64,000 nucleotides of DNA from Tenacibaculum todarodis (GCF_001889045.1 NZ_CP018155.1:2730001-2794000); one strand, 5' to 3'; positions 1 to 10,163 are shown, numbered from the stretch's first letter. Notes: generated by a model from the sequence alone, not told the origin. Made by a program: numbers and translations.

Positions 1-33
1 AAATATTAGAAAATCAGTTAAAATAATAACTAC

Positions 34-1377
34 ATGAAAAGAGTATTATACATATATTTTATGGTGCTTTCTATAAGTAATATACAAGCTCAAGAAAAAA
101 AAATGAGTTTGTCTATGCAAGAGGCAATAAATTATGCTATTAAAAATAGTTACCAAAATAAAACGGCTATAAATGATATTAAAGCTGCGGAAAAACGCAA
201 ATGGGAAACCACAACAATGGGTTTGCCACAAGTTAACGGAGTTGTTAACTATCAAAACAATTTAAAACAAGCAGTTTCTTTATTACCTGCAGAAATTACA
301 GGAGGAACTCCAGGTACTTTTACACCAGTTCTTTTTGGTACAAAGCAAACAATGAATGGTACAGTAACATTAAATCAGTTGTTATTTGATGGTTCTTATT
401 TAGTAGGTTTACAATCTGCCAAAACTTATTTAAAAATATCTAATCAGGCAAAAGAAAAAACTGAATTGGTAACTAGAGAAGCTGTTATTAATGCTTACGG
501 TAATATTTTGGTTACTGAAAAATCTATCGAGATTTTAGATCGAAATAAAAAAGTAAATGATAGGTTGTTAAAAAGTGCTAGAATAGGTTATGAAAACGGT
601 TTAGCAGAACAAGAAGAGGTAGAGCAATTTGAAATTACTGAAGGAACTATAATAAGTAGTATTAGAAATGCAGAGCGTTTAAAAACACTTGCTTATCAAA
701 TGTTAAATATTACTTTAGGAAACGAAATTAATACCAAACTTACCTTAACAGATACATTAGAAAAATTGGTGCTTACCAATACAGATTTAAACTTATTAGG
801 ACAAGATTTTCAACTAAACAATCATATAGATTTTAAAATTGCAGAAAATACAAGAGAAAGTAATAGGCTTTTAATGCAGTTAGAAAAAAGTAAAGCATTG
901 CCAACACTAAGTGCTTTTGTTAATTATGGATTTGCTGCAAATTCAGATTCGTTTAGTTTTTTTAATAGCGATCAAAAATGGTTTCAATCTTCTGTTTTAG
1001 GTGTAAATTTAAATATACCAATTTTTAGTAGTATGGGAAGAAGTGCAAGAACCGCACAAGCGCAAATTGCTTTAGAAAATTCTGATATTGAATTAGAAGA
1101 AACAAAACAACGTTTAAATTTACAGGTAGCACAAGCGCGTAGTACCTATCAATTAAGTATTGAGAATTACGAGACTGCAAAAAAGAATTTAAACCTTGCA
1201 ACGCGTATTGAAAATAAAAATCAAATTAAATTTAAAGAAGGTGTTGCAACAAACTTTGAGCTTTTACAAGCGCAACAGCAACTTTATACACAACAAAATA
1301 ACTTTGTGCAATCTATGTTAGACATAATTGCTAACAAAGCAACATTAGAAAACGCATTAAATATTCCTGTAAAATAA
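34..1377 (+). CDS. TolC family outer membrane efflux protein
   Basis: This is the outer membrane channel of a tripartite RND efflux pump. The 447 residues begin with a signal peptide (about residues 1-19, ending in IQAQ) and continue as the long alpha-helical, Gln/Asn/Lys-rich repeats typical of the TolC/OEP fold, which occurs twice: about 25-220 and 250-445. The length is normal for the family. It is the first gene of a three-gene operon; the adaptor starts 14 nt after its stop codon and the pump follows. The family forms trimeric channels across the outer membrane and the periplasm. The substrate cannot be read from the sequence. In this phylum the operon is often preceded by a TetR-type regulator, but only 33 nt of upstream sequence are visible here. 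Confidence 0.93.
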   Translation: MKRVLYIYFMVLSISNIQAQEKKMSLSMQEAINYAIKNSYQNKTAINDIKAAEKRKWETTTMGLPQVNGVVNYQNNLKQAVSLLPAEITGGTPGTFTPVLFGTKQTMNGTVTLNQLLFDGSYLVGLQSAKTYLKISNQAKEKTELVTREAVINAYGNILVTEKSIEILDRNKKVNDRLLKSARIGYENGLAEQEEVEQFEITEGTIISSIRNAERLKTLAYQMLNITLGNEINTKLTLTDTLEKLVLTNTDLNLLGQDFQLNNHIDFKIAENTRESNRLLMQLEKSKALPTLSAFVNYGFAANSDSFSFFNSDQKWFQSSVLGVNLNIPIFSSMGRSARTAQAQIALENSDIELEETKQRLNLQVAQARSTYQLSIENYETAKKNLNLATRIENKNQIKFKEGVATNFELLQAQQQLYTQQNNFVQSMLDIIANKATLENALNIPVK

Positions 1378-1391
1378 GTAAAACTGAAAAG

Positions 1392-2558
1392 ATGAAAAAA
1401 ATAATATCACTAACTATACTATCAATTCTTTTAATTTCTTGTGGAGAAAAAAAAGAACAATCTTTAGAAGCAGTTTTAGCAAGTAAAGATTTAACAACTA
1501 TAAGAGCAAAGAAAACTAAATTAGATACTCAGCAACAAGAATTAGCAGCTCAAATTAAACAATTAAACGATGAAATTTCTAAACTTGATACAAACAAAAA
1601 AGTTCCGTTAATTTCAACTTTTACAGCAAATCAAGAAGAGTTTACACACTTTTTAGAATTACAAGGAAATGTACAAACAAAACAAAATGTATTAATCTAT
1701 CCAGAAATGGCAGGTCAATTACAACGTATTAATGTAAAAGAAGGCCAACGAGTATATAAAGGTCAAATTTTAGGTAGTATTGATAATGGCGGAATGTCTA
1801 ATCAATTAGCACAAGCACAAGCAGCAGAAGCATTTGCTAAAACAAGTTTTGAACGTCAAAAACGTTTGTGGGATCAAAAAATTGGAAGTGAAATTCAATA
1901 TTTACAAGCAAAAACAAATTACGAATCGCAACAAAACGCTGTAAAAAACCTACATAAAACGTTAGGAAAATATAGTATAAGAGCTCCTTTTTCTGGAGTA
2001 ATTGATGATGTAATTAAAGAACAAGGAACTGTTGTTGCTCCGGGACCAGGATCAGAAATTTTTAGAATCGTAAACCTTTCTAAAATGTATATTGAAACAG
2101 ATGTCCCAGAAAGTTATATTACTTCAATAAAAAAAGGTAAAAGTGTTGAAGTAGAATTTCCAGTTTTAGGAAAGACAATCAAATCTAATGTGCGTCAAGC
2201 AGGTAATTTTATCAATCCTTCAAACAGAACATTTAAGGTAGAAATTCCTGTAGATAATAAAGATAGAACTATAAAACCAAATTTAACGGCTAAATTAAAG
2301 ATTAACGATTATTCTAATAAAGAAGCATTGTTAATTCCGCAAAGTATTATTTCTGAAAATGCTAAAGGAGAACAATACGTATATATTGTTACAGATTTAA
2401 AAGATAAAATAGGTACGGCTAAACAAGTAATTATTTTAACTGGAAAAACACAAGGAGATGTTGTTGAGGTTTTAGAAGGAGTTAAAACTGGCGATCAAAT
2501 TATTATGGAAGGTGCACGTAGTGTTCAAAATGGTCAAGAAGTACAAATTATAAACTAA
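1392..2558 (+). CDS. RND efflux periplasmic adaptor, lipoprotein (HlyD/AcrA type)
   Basis: This membrane fusion protein would link the inner membrane pump to the TolC-like channel. It is 388 residues long and begins with a lipoprotein signal (LLISC, Cys about residue 17), so it is probably lipid-anchored on the periplasmic side. Residues about 25-68 form a charged predicted coiled coil before the first barrel-sandwich half. The biotinyl-lipoyl-like domain (around PEMAGQLQRINVKEGQRVYKG), a short helical hairpin, the second lipoyl half (SIRAPFSGVIDD) and the beta-barrel domains follow in the usual order. The hairpin is short, as in many Bacteroidota adaptors. It lies between the channel and pump genes, 14 nt and 20 nt from its neighbours. 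Confidence 0.93.
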   Translation: MKKIISLTILSILLISCGEKKEQSLEAVLASKDLTTIRAKKTKLDTQQQELAAQIKQLNDEISKLDTNKKVPLISTFTANQEEFTHFLELQGNVQTKQNVLIYPEMAGQLQRINVKEGQRVYKGQILGSIDNGGMSNQLAQAQAAEAFAKTSFERQKRLWDQKIGSEIQYLQAKTNYESQQNAVKNLHKTLGKYSIRAPFSGVIDDVIKEQGTVVAPGPGSEIFRIVNLSKMYIETDVPESYITSIKKGKSVEVEFPVLGKTIKSNVRQAGNFINPSNRTFKVEIPVDNKDRTIKPNLTAKLKINDYSNKEALLIPQSIISENAKGEQYVYIVTDLKDKIGTAKQVIILTGKTQGDVVEVLEGVKTGDQIIMEGARSVQNGQEVQIIN

Positions 2559-2578
2559 TCCACTAATAAATTAGAAGT

Positions 2579-5500
2579 ATGTCAAAAATGAACAAAAAAG
2601 TGGATAAAGAATTTGGCTTATCCTCTTGGGCAATTAACAACAAAACTACAATGTATGTGGTTATGGCTGTTATATTTTATCTTGGTGTTTCTGCATTTTT
2701 TGAAATGCCTCGTGAAAGCTTTCCGGAAATAAAAGAAACTAAAATTTATATAAGTACGCCTTTCTTTGGAAATACTGCTGAAGATATTGAGAAGCTAATT
2801 ACAGATCCGTTAGAAGAAAAACTAAAAACGGTAAGTAATGTTGTAGAAATTACGTCTACTTCTCAGGAAGATTACTCAATGGTTATTGTTGAGTTTGATG
2901 AAAATATTGAAGTAAAAGATGCAAAACAGAAGGTTAAAGACGAAATAGATTCTGAAACTTCAAGTGAAGATTGGCCAACTTTTAATGGAGCAAAAGTAGA
3001 ACCAAATGTATTTGCTTTAAGTATGTCTGAAGAAATGCCAATTCTAAATATTAATATTTCTGGTGATTATACCGTAGGAAAATTAAAAGAATTTGGTGAG
3101 TATCTTCAAGATGAAATAGAAGGATTGCAAGAAATTAAGCAAGTAGATATTCGTGGAGTTCAGGATAAAGAAGTTGAAGTTGCTGTTGATATTTACAAAA
3201 TGCAAGCGGCTAAAGTAAGCTTTGGCGATATTATAAACACAATAAACGGCGGGAATTCAACAATGTCTGCGGGTAATTTAATTACAAGTGGTCAGCGTAG
3301 AACTATTAGAATACTTGGTGAAATTGAAAAACCTTCAGATTTAGAAAACTTTGTTGTAAAATCTGAAAAGGGAAATTCTATTTACTTAAAAGATGTTGCA
3401 GAAGTAAAGTTTAAAGAAAAAGACATTACAACTTACGCTAGAAAATCAGGTGAACAGGTTGTTATGTTAGACGTTAAAAAACGTGCAGGTTCTAATATGG
3501 TTGCTGCTGCAGAGCAAATTAGAATTATGGTTGAGGACGCTAAAGCAAATGTATTTCCGCCAGACTTAGAGGTTAGTATTACAAACGATCAATCTTCTGT
3601 AACCATTGCAGCTGTTGACGATTTGGTAAACAATATCCTTTTTGGAGTTATTTTAGTAGTAGTAGTTTTAATGTTCTTTTTAGGATTTAAAAACGCAATT
3701 TTTGTTGGTTTTGCAATTCCAATGTCAATGTTTATGTCTTTAATGATATTAAACATGTTGGGTTATACATTAAATACTATGATTCTCTTCGGGTTAATTA
3801 TGGGACTGGGAATGTTGGTAGATAACGGAATTGTGGTTGTAGAAAACGTATATCGTTTAATGGATGAAGAAGGAATGAGCAGAATTAAAGCTGCTAAAAA
3901 AGGAATTGGTGAAATTGCATTTCCTATTATTATTTCAACAGCAACAACAGTTGCCGCATTTATTCCTTTAGGTTTATGGCCAGGCGTTATGGGAGAATTT
4001 ATGAAACTTTTGCCAATAACATTAGGTATTGTGTTAAGTTCTTCTTTAGTAGTTGCCATATTTTTCAATTCGGTTTTAGTCTCTGATTATATGAGTACTG
4101 AAGATGAAGATATGCCAATAAAGAGAATAATTATTATGACAGTAATTATGACAATTATTGGAGTTCTAATTTATCTTATTGGAGGAACTTATAGAGGTTT
4201 AGGAATGTTAATGATTTTCACTGCAATAATGCTTTGGGTGTATCGATTGTTTTTACGAAAACTGGCAAACGCGTTTCAAAACAAAGTGTTACCGCGTTTA
4301 GAAAACTGGTATGAACGCCAATTGAGAAGAGCGTTATCTAAGTCTAGACCTTATTGGTTAATTGGAGGAACATTTGCTTTATTAATTATTTCATTTATAG
4401 CTTTTGGAGCTTCAGTTGCAAGTCAGCGAACAAAGATTGAGTTTTTTCCAGATAATAAACCAAATCAAATTATTGTGTATATCGAATATCCACAAGGAAC
4501 CGATATTGAAAAAACGAATGTAATTACTAAAGAAATTGAAAAGAAAGTATATACAGTTTTAAATGATTCTCAATATACAGATGGAGATTATAATTTCTTA
4601 GTAGAAAGCGCCGTTTCTCAAGTTGGTGAAGGAGCAGGAAACCCGACAGCAGATGCTGGTGGAGGTGGAGAATTACCACATAAAGGGAAAATTACCGCTT
4701 CAATGCGAGAGTATAAATACCGTAGAGGAGAAGATAGTGAGTTGCTTCGTCAAAAAGTACAGGCTGCTTTGGTAGGAATTTATCCAGGAGTTTTAATTTC
4801 GGTTGAAAAAGATGCAAATGGACCTCCAGCAGGAGCGCCAATCAATATTGAAATTGAAGGAGATGATTATGTAGAGTTGATTTCTACAGCAGAAAGAATG
4901 CGAGATTTTATCAACTCTAAAAGTATTCCTGGAGTAGATGAGATTAAGATAGATGTAAATAAAGATAAACCTGGTATGCAGGTTGTTGTAGATAGAAAAA
5001 AAGCGGGAGAGTTAGGTGTAAATGCATCGCAAGTTGGTCAGCAAATACGTAATTCTATTTTTGGAGCAAAAGCAGGAATCTATAAAGAAGATGGCGAAGA
5101 TTATGATATTTATGTTCGTTTTAATAAAGCAAATAGATATAATTCTAGTGCTATTTTCAATCAGAAAATAACATTTAGAGATAATACGGGACAAATAAAA
5201 GAAATTCCTATTTCTGCTGTTGCAGATCATAGAAATAACTCAGGATTTAGTGCAATTAAGCACAAGGATGTTAAGCGAGTTGTTACTGTGTATTCTCAAT
5301 TATCACCTGGGTTTACAGATGCTGGAGCAATTGTAGCACAAGTTCAAAATGAGATGAATTCTTTTGAAAACTTGCCAGAAAACATCAAAATAGATTATAC
5401 AGGTCAAATCGAAGAACAGAACAAGCAAATGGCTTTCTTAATGGGAGCTTTATTGACTGGTTTGGGGTTAATTTTCTTCATTTTAATCTTCCAATTTAAT

Positions 5501-6094
5501 TCTATTTCAAAGCCAACAATAATCATGATTTCTATTCTTTTAAGTTTAATTGGTGTATTTGGCGGAATGGTAATTACAGGTTCTTCTTTTGTTATTATGA
5601 TGACAATGATGGGTATTATTTCGCTTGCGGGAATTGTAGTAAACAATGGAGTGGTGCTCTTAGATTACGCCCAACTTTTAATAGATAGAAAGAAAAATGA
5701 TTTAGGTTTAGATGAATCTGAATATTTAGAAACTAATGATTTATTTGAAGCAATAGTTAAAGCAGGTAAAGCACGTTTACGTCCAGTTTTATTAACGGCA
5801 ATTACAACTATACTTGGTTTAATACCGTTGGCAATTGGTTTTAATATTAACTTCTTTACTTTATTTTCGGACCTTGATCCAAAAATATATATGGGAGGAG
5901 ATAATGTTGTTTTCTGGGGGCCTTTAGCTTGGACAGTAATTTACGGTTTAATTATAGCAACCTTTTTAACGTTAATTGCAGTGCCAATTTTATTCTATCT
6001 AATTACTAGATTTAATATGTGGTTTAAGGGAAATACAACTTCTAATGAAGTAATTGACCAACATGTCTTTGAAGTTGAAAAACGTTTAGAGTAA
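2579..6094 (+). CDS. RND efflux transporter permease (AcrB/HAE1-like)
   Basis: This is the proton-driven inner membrane pump of the operon. At 1171 residues it has the RND layout: one helix, a large periplasmic loop, six helices (about 345-560), a second large loop and a second helix block (about 945-1150). The start is set by MSKMNKK, 20 nt after the adaptor stop. The helix-4 proton-relay motif reads LVDNGIVVVEN at about residues 413-423: the first acidic residue (D415) is kept and the second is Asn, where AcrB has Asp. A glycine-rich stretch (about residues 686-700) and an internal hydrophobic insertion (about 510-560) are also visible. Substrates could be drugs, dyes or lipids; nothing in the sequence decides. 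A strong terminator follows at 6121-6160. Confidence 0.93.
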   Translation: MSKMNKKVDKEFGLSSWAINNKTTMYVVMAVIFYLGVSAFFEMPRESFPEIKETKIYISTPFFGNTAEDIEKLITDPLEEKLKTVSNVVEITSTSQEDYSMVIVEFDENIEVKDAKQKVKDEIDSETSSEDWPTFNGAKVEPNVFALSMSEEMPILNINISGDYTVGKLKEFGEYLQDEIEGLQEIKQVDIRGVQDKEVEVAVDIYKMQAAKVSFGDIINTINGGNSTMSAGNLITSGQRRTIRILGEIEKPSDLENFVVKSEKGNSIYLKDVAEVKFKEKDITTYARKSGEQVVMLDVKKRAGSNMVAAAEQIRIMVEDAKANVFPPDLEVSITNDQSSVTIAAVDDLVNNILFGVILVVVVLMFFLGFKNAIFVGFAIPMSMFMSLMILNMLGYTLNTMILFGLIMGLGMLVDNGIVVVENVYRLMDEEGMSRIKAAKKGIGEIAFPIIISTATTVAAFIPLGLWPGVMGEFMKLLPITLGIVLSSSLVVAIFFNSVLVSDYMSTEDEDMPIKRIIIMTVIMTIIGVLIYLIGGTYRGLGMLMIFTAIMLWVYRLFLRKLANAFQNKVLPRLENWYERQLRRALSKSRPYWLIGGTFALLIISFIAFGASVASQRTKIEFFPDNKPNQIIVYIEYPQGTDIEKTNVITKEIEKKVYTVLNDSQYTDGDYNFLVESAVSQVGEGAGNPTADAGGGGELPHKGKITASMREYKYRRGEDSELLRQKVQAALVGIYPGVLISVEKDANGPPAGAPINIEIEGDDYVELISTAERMRDFINSKSIPGVDEIKIDVNKDKPGMQVVVDRKKAGELGVNASQVGQQIRNSIFGAKAGIYKEDGEDYDIYVRFNKANRYNSSAIFNQKITFRDNTGQIKEIPISAVADHRNNSGFSAIKHKDVKRVVTVYSQLSPGFTDAGAIVAQVQNEMNSFENLPENIKIDYTGQIEEQNKQMAFLMGALLTGLGLIFFILIFQFNSISKPTIIMISILLSLIGVFGGMVITGSSFVIMMTMMGIISLAGIVVNNGVVLLDYAQLLIDRKKNDLGLDESEYLETNDLFEAIVKAGKARLRPVLLTAITTILGLIPLAIGFNINFFTLFSDLDPKIYMGGDNVVFWGPLAWTVIYGLIIATFLTLIAVPILFYLITRFNMWFKGNTTSNEVIDQHVFEVEKRLE

Positions 6095-6120
6095 GGATAA
6101 AAACAATTTTTTGTTAACTG

Positions 6121-6160
6121 AAAAAGAGTTGAAAGTGTAAAAACTATCAGCTCTTTTTTT
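6121..6160 (+). terminator. Rho-independent terminator of the RND operon
   Basis: Bases 6121-6132 pair with 6147-6158 (12 pairs including one G-T wobble), and a run of seven T follows. It lies 27 nt after the pump stop codon. The T-run merges directly into the -7 box of recX. Confidence 0.85.
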
Positions 6161-6167
6161 ATTTTTG
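6160..6167 (+). promoter_or_regulatory. -7 promoter box of recX (leaderless type)
   Basis: TATTTTTG matches the Bacteroidota -7 consensus TAnnTTTG. Only 4 nt separate it from the recX ATG at 6172, so the transcript would start at or next to the start codon. No convincing TTG -33 element is seen, because that position is occupied by the upstream terminator stem. Confidence 0.55.
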
Positions 6168-6171
6168 TAAT

Positions 6172-6648
6172 ATGGGTAAAAAATCTTTTACTGTTGAAGA
6201 GATAAAAAGAAAAATAGAACATTATTGTGCCTACCAAGACCGCTGTCATAAAGAGGTAGAAGCCAAACTTAAAGAATATAGCGTTATTCCTGAAGCAAGA
6301 GAATTAATTCTTTTAAGTTTAATGAATGATAATTTTTTAAACGAAGAACGCTTTTCAAAGAGTTTTGCACGCGGAAAATTCAGAATAAAAAAATGGGGAA
6401 AACAACGTATTGTTAGAGAATTGAAATTTAAAGACATTTCGGCATATAATATTAAAACAGCTTTAAAAGAAATTGATGAGGTTGAGTATATTAATTCATT
6501 TAATGAACTAGCTGAAAAAAGACTCAAACAAATTACGGAAACAGATATTTATAAAAAGCGTAAAAAGCTAGCTGATTATTTATTGTATAGAGGTTGGGAA
6601 AGTAGTTTGGTTTATGCGAAAATAAATGAATTAATTACAAAAAAATAA
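6172..6648 (+). CDS. recX: Regulatory protein RecX
   Basis: RecX proteins bind RecA filaments and modulate recombination. This 158-residue product has the family features: a basic N-terminus with TVEEIKRKIEHYCAYQDR, the three-helix repeat arrangement, and the FLNEERFSKSFARGKFRIKKWG region (about residues 56-77), which corresponds to the conserved LNDxRFA..F...R...G signature. The length is ordinary for RecX. recA is not adjacent, so it is a monocistronic gene with its own promoter directly at the ATG. A hairpin shared with the convergent T9SS gene follows it. Confidence 0.9.
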   Translation: MGKKSFTVEEIKRKIEHYCAYQDRCHKEVEAKLKEYSVIPEARELILLSLMNDNFLNEERFSKSFARGKFRIKKWGKQRIVRELKFKDISAYNIKTALKEIDEVEYINSFNELAEKRLKQITETDIYKKRKKLADYLLYRGWESSLVYAKINELITKK

Positions 6649-6680
6649 CCCTTTTGAATACTCAAAAGGATTATTTTTTA
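6644..6680. terminator. Bidirectional terminator between recX and the T9SS protein gene
   Basis: CCTTTTGA (6650-6657) and TCAAAAGG (6662-6669) pair perfectly around a 4-nt loop. A-rich and T-rich flanks extend the stem to 6644-6675. A on one side and T on the other let it work for both converging genes. Confidence 0.85.
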
Positions 6681-6703
6681 CTTAATTTTCAATGTTTGTT
6701 AGG

Positions 6704-9700
6704 CTATTTTAAAATGATTTTCTTGGTAGCTGTTTTGCCATTCATATTCATGTTTAAAAGATAAATACCCTGTGCGTAGCCATCTAAATCTAATTGATAA
6801 GAATTGTTTGTAATATTCTTTTTAGTAAAAACTTGTTTACCAGTAATATCAAAAACTCTAATATTTAAAGCTTCACCTGTATTCCAGTTAATGTTAAAAA
6901 CACTATCTGAAGGGTTTGGGTAAATAGCTATATTATTTAGTAAATTGAAATTATCTGTAGATAATACTCCGTTAATTACTAAGTTGTCAATTACTACTCC
7001 TTCTTCATTTGTGTTTTGATCCGAAGAGAATTTAAATCTAAAAACAATATTTGTTTCGTTTGTAAAAGCAGATAAATCATAGCTATAATCTTTTGCAGTT
7101 GCGTTTGATAGTCCGTCACTTGGGTTTACGTTCTCTCCTTCTCCAGTCCATTGGTTACCTGGTAATGGAGCTCCTTGCGATGTTGATGTTGCAGAATCAT
7201 TATACCAGTTTGGGTCAGAAGAAGTACCTAAAACATTCCACTCTGCACCAAAATTTGTTGAGTATTCAACAAGAAGGTAGTCGAAACCTAGCTCTAAATC
7301 AAATCCCATCTTAAATGCTAATTCTGGGTTGCTAACTTCACTCAGATCATAGCAATTAGTATAAAGGTAAGCAGTTGTTTGGTCAGGATAATTAGTGTTT
7401 AAACTTGTTGAGTATGCTCTTTGTCCTTCTGGACTTGATAATAATAACTTATTAACTCTACCTATATCCCAAACTGGAGCATTAGATGTTTCAGTTAAAA
7501 GTTCATCTGAATTAGATTCAAAAGTATTAACTGTTATAGGACTAGAATTATTTTCATTTATTGAAAATACAGTATTGGCAATATTATTACTATAAGTATC
7601 GTCAGCTATAACAACCTCAATATTTAAAGTATGTGAGCCAATAGTAAGGCTGCCTAATTCTGGTAATAAAATATCTTCAATCTCTTCTGAAGTTAAAGAC
7701 CCTGACCATGAAAAAGTATTGATTGCTCCTTCATCTATTTTATAGTTAATTGTAATTGAGTTTATAGTGTTAACTCCCTGGTTTTTTATTTTAATTTCAG
7801 GAATTATACTTTCCTCACAGCTAATACCATTTATAGGGTTGTTAATGGAAACTAATCGTACATCATTATTTGGTAATTGTCTTGGCATGTCTGAGATAAA
7901 TATTCCTCTTCCATATGTAGCGGCAATTAATTTTGAGTCTTCTTCGTTAATTGCTAAATCTATAATTTGAGTGTTAGGTAAGCCTGTGTCAAAAGTTTCC
8001 CAAACAGCTAAGTCATCATTTATAAAATAAACACCTAAAGCTGTACCTACATAAATAGTATTATTTCCACTTCTTTCATGGTGCTTTACTATTAGTTTAG
8101 ATTCTGAAGGTAAATTTCCGGTAATGTTAGTGAACGTTGGTGTGTCGTCTAAGATGTTTTCACTCTTAAAAACTCCAAGCTGTGTTGTAAACCAAGCTGT
8201 ATTAGAGTTATTGTTGCTAATTTCAATTGAAGTTATGTTTCCTCCAATTGTAAACTCTTTAAAATTAATACCCTTATCTTTACTTCTATATAGAGCAGCT
8301 CCATTAGAAACGTATATGTTGCTAGTGTTTATTGGATCTATTTCTATTACATCTAGGTTTCCTCCAAAAGATTGGTTAGAAATTTGTGTCCAACTGAAGC
8401 CAGATAATACAAAAAGTTGATCGTAACCTGCATATATATCTCCATTTTTATTTGAAGCTAATGGTGTTACCCATTCTCCTTGACGATTATCTGGTGAAAG
8501 TAAAGCGGCTGACCTACTTTCACCGCCATTTTCAGTAATATGTAATTGTCTTCCGTTTTGAATAAACCCATAGTATTTTTTTTCATTGTTAGGGTCAACA
8601 ATTCCTTCCATACCATCTGCTCCATGGTAGTTTCTCCATTCACCATTTTTGTATCCAAATCCACCATTGTCTTGTAGACCTCCAGCTAAAGCTTGATAAT
8701 TTTGTGGGGATACAGAGATTTTGTAAAATTGACTGATTGCCAGGTTTTTAGTTAAATCGGTAAAACTACTACCTTCATCTGTAGAAACATAGATTCCTCC
8801 ATCTGTTCCTGCAAAAAAATTACCATCAATAAAGCGCATAAAATGAATATCAGCATGTGTATAAGAGTTTTGATTTGGGTTGTCCCAAGAGTTAATTTTA
8901 GTAAAACTATTTCCTCCGTTATTAGATTTCCAAACATCTAAAACACCAACATATAAAATATCGGCATCGTTAGATGAAACAGTAAATGCTAAATCATACC
9001 AAGCTTGAGAGCCACCAAAAATATCACTAGTTTCATTGGTTTTAGTAAATGTTTCTCCACTATTTGTAGATTTATAAATACCATTAAATCCATTTGAGTT
9101 CGGTCCACTATTACTTAGGTAACTTAGAAGATAAACATAATTGTTATTGGCTACAGTAACGTCCATTATAAGTTTTGTAGAATTGGCAAGACCCGTAACG
9201 ATTTTTTGTGTAAATGTACTTCCTGCATCTGTAGATTTATAAAAACTATTACGAGAAGAAGCATACCAAATATTAGGATTGCCAGGTTTCATTTTTAAAT
9301 CTAATCCAGCATTTGTACCTTGTGGTGTATTCCCTACGTTTAAACTTAAAGAAGTTGTCCAATTTGTTCCCCCATTTATTGTTTTATGAATTCCGGTAGA
9401 AGTAGCAACTAAAATAGTTTCTGGACTATTTGGAATGATATAAATTTCATTCATAGAGTTTGGGTTTCCAGGAATGTTACCAGTATTATTCCAAGAAGTA
9501 CCACCATCAATGGATTTCCATACTCCTACTGCATATGTATCAGCTGCATCATCATCTCCTGTAGCTATGTATATAATATTTGAGTTAGTTGGGTGAATTG
9601 CAATTCCTGACACTCCAATTTGAGGTAGCTCATCTGTTAAAGGTGTCCAATCTAGACCAGAATTTGTAGATCTCCAAAGTCCACCAGCTGGTGTACCAAC

Positions 9701-10153
9701 ATAATATGTATTTGAATTACTTGGATCAACAGCTATTGCATTAACACGCCCTTGTCCAGTTTGTTTTGCGTTTGTTGCATTATGAGTGTTAGAATTTGTA
9801 AACGGACCTAATGGTGTCCAATTGCTAATATCAGTTCTAGATTGTGTTCTACTATTTAATTCTTTTTTCTGTTTCCAGGCTTTCAATAAGTCTTCTTTAG
9901 ACCTTATTGTTCCGTCTGTATTTAAGTTTCTAGACCAATTGTATTGCCATCTTTTAAAAGGCTTATATCCACTACCTTTTTTGTTGATGTCTATTGTACT
10001 AAAATAAGTTTCTGCTGCAGCTGATATTTCTTCTAATGTAGGTTTTCCTGCTCTACTAGCATCAACATTATTGGACCAAGGTGCATTTTCCAGCATTTGT
10101 CCAAAAGAAAATACTGAAGTTAAAAAAAGAGTAAGAGTAATTATTTTTTTCAT
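6704..10153 (-). CDS. Secreted BNR/VPS10-type beta-propeller protein with T9SS sorting domain
   Basis: This is an 1149-residue exported protein. It has a signal peptide (residues 1-19, ending FSFGQ) and at least eight Asp-box/BNR-like motifs between about 150 and 650, such as GGLWRSTNSGLDW, GVWKSIDGGTSW and GIYVSTDEGSSF, predicting a sortilin-like propeller. A CARDB-like beta domain follows (about 745-860), then a MAM/jelly-roll-like domain (about 880-1065). The last 75 or so residues (IAIYPNPS..., ending KKIILK) form a type A T9SS C-terminal sorting domain, so it should cross the outer membrane by type IX secretion and be attached to the cell surface or released. No glycosidase or protease catalytic site is evident. 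It is the last gene of a three-gene minus-strand operon; the preceding lipoprotein gene ends 10 nt upstream. Confidence 0.9.
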   Translation of the reverse strand: MKKIITLTLFLTSVFSFGQMLENAPWSNNVDASRAGKPTLEEISAAAETYFSTIDINKKGSGYKPFKRWQYNWSRNLNTDGTIRSKEDLLKAWKQKKELNSRTQSRTDISNWTPLGPFTNSNTHNATNAKQTGQGRVNAIAVDPSNSNTYYVGTPAGGLWRSTNSGLDWTPLTDELPQIGVSGIAIHPTNSNIIYIATGDDDAADTYAVGVWKSIDGGTSWNNTGNIPGNPNSMNEIYIIPNSPETILVATSTGIHKTINGGTNWTTSLSLNVGNTPQGTNAGLDLKMKPGNPNIWYASSRNSFYKSTDAGSTFTQKIVTGLANSTKLIMDVTVANNNYVYLLSYLSNSGPNSNGFNGIYKSTNSGETFTKTNETSDIFGGSQAWYDLAFTVSSNDADILYVGVLDVWKSNNGGNSFTKINSWDNPNQNSYTHADIHFMRFIDGNFFAGTDGGIYVSTDEGSSFTDLTKNLAISQFYKISVSPQNYQALAGGLQDNGGFGYKNGEWRNYHGADGMEGIVDPNNEKKYYGFIQNGRQLHITENGGESRSAALLSPDNRQGEWVTPLASNKNGDIYAGYDQLFVLSGFSWTQISNQSFGGNLDVIEIDPINTSNIYVSNGAALYRSKDKGINFKEFTIGGNITSIEISNNNSNTAWFTTQLGVFKSENILDDTPTFTNITGNLPSESKLIVKHHERSGNNTIYVGTALGVYFINDDLAVWETFDTGLPNTQIIDLAINEEDSKLIAATYGRGIFISDMPRQLPNNDVRLVSINNPINGISCEESIIPEIKIKNQGVNTINSITINYKIDEGAINTFSWSGSLTSEEIEDILLPELGSLTIGSHTLNIEVVIADDTYSNNIANTVFSINENNSSPITVNTFESNSDELLTETSNAPVWDIGRVNKLLLSSPEGQRAYSTSLNTNYPDQTTAYLYTNCYDLSEVSNPELAFKMGFDLELGFDYLLVEYSTNFGAEWNVLGTSSDPNWYNDSATSTSQGAPLPGNQWTGEGENVNPSDGLSNATAKDYSYDLSAFTNETNIVFRFKFSSDQNTNEEGVVIDNLVINGVLSTDNFNLLNNIAIYPNPSDSVFNINWNTGEALNIRVFDITGKQVFTKKNITNNSYQLDLDGYAQGIYLLNMNMNGKTATKKIILK

Positions 10154-10163
10154 ATCTATGGAG

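Noticed and set aside
8124..8420. Plus-strand open frames opposite the T9SS gene (also near 7093, 7395, 7767 and 9786)
   Set aside because: They are antisense shadows of the BNR gene without domain content or start signals.
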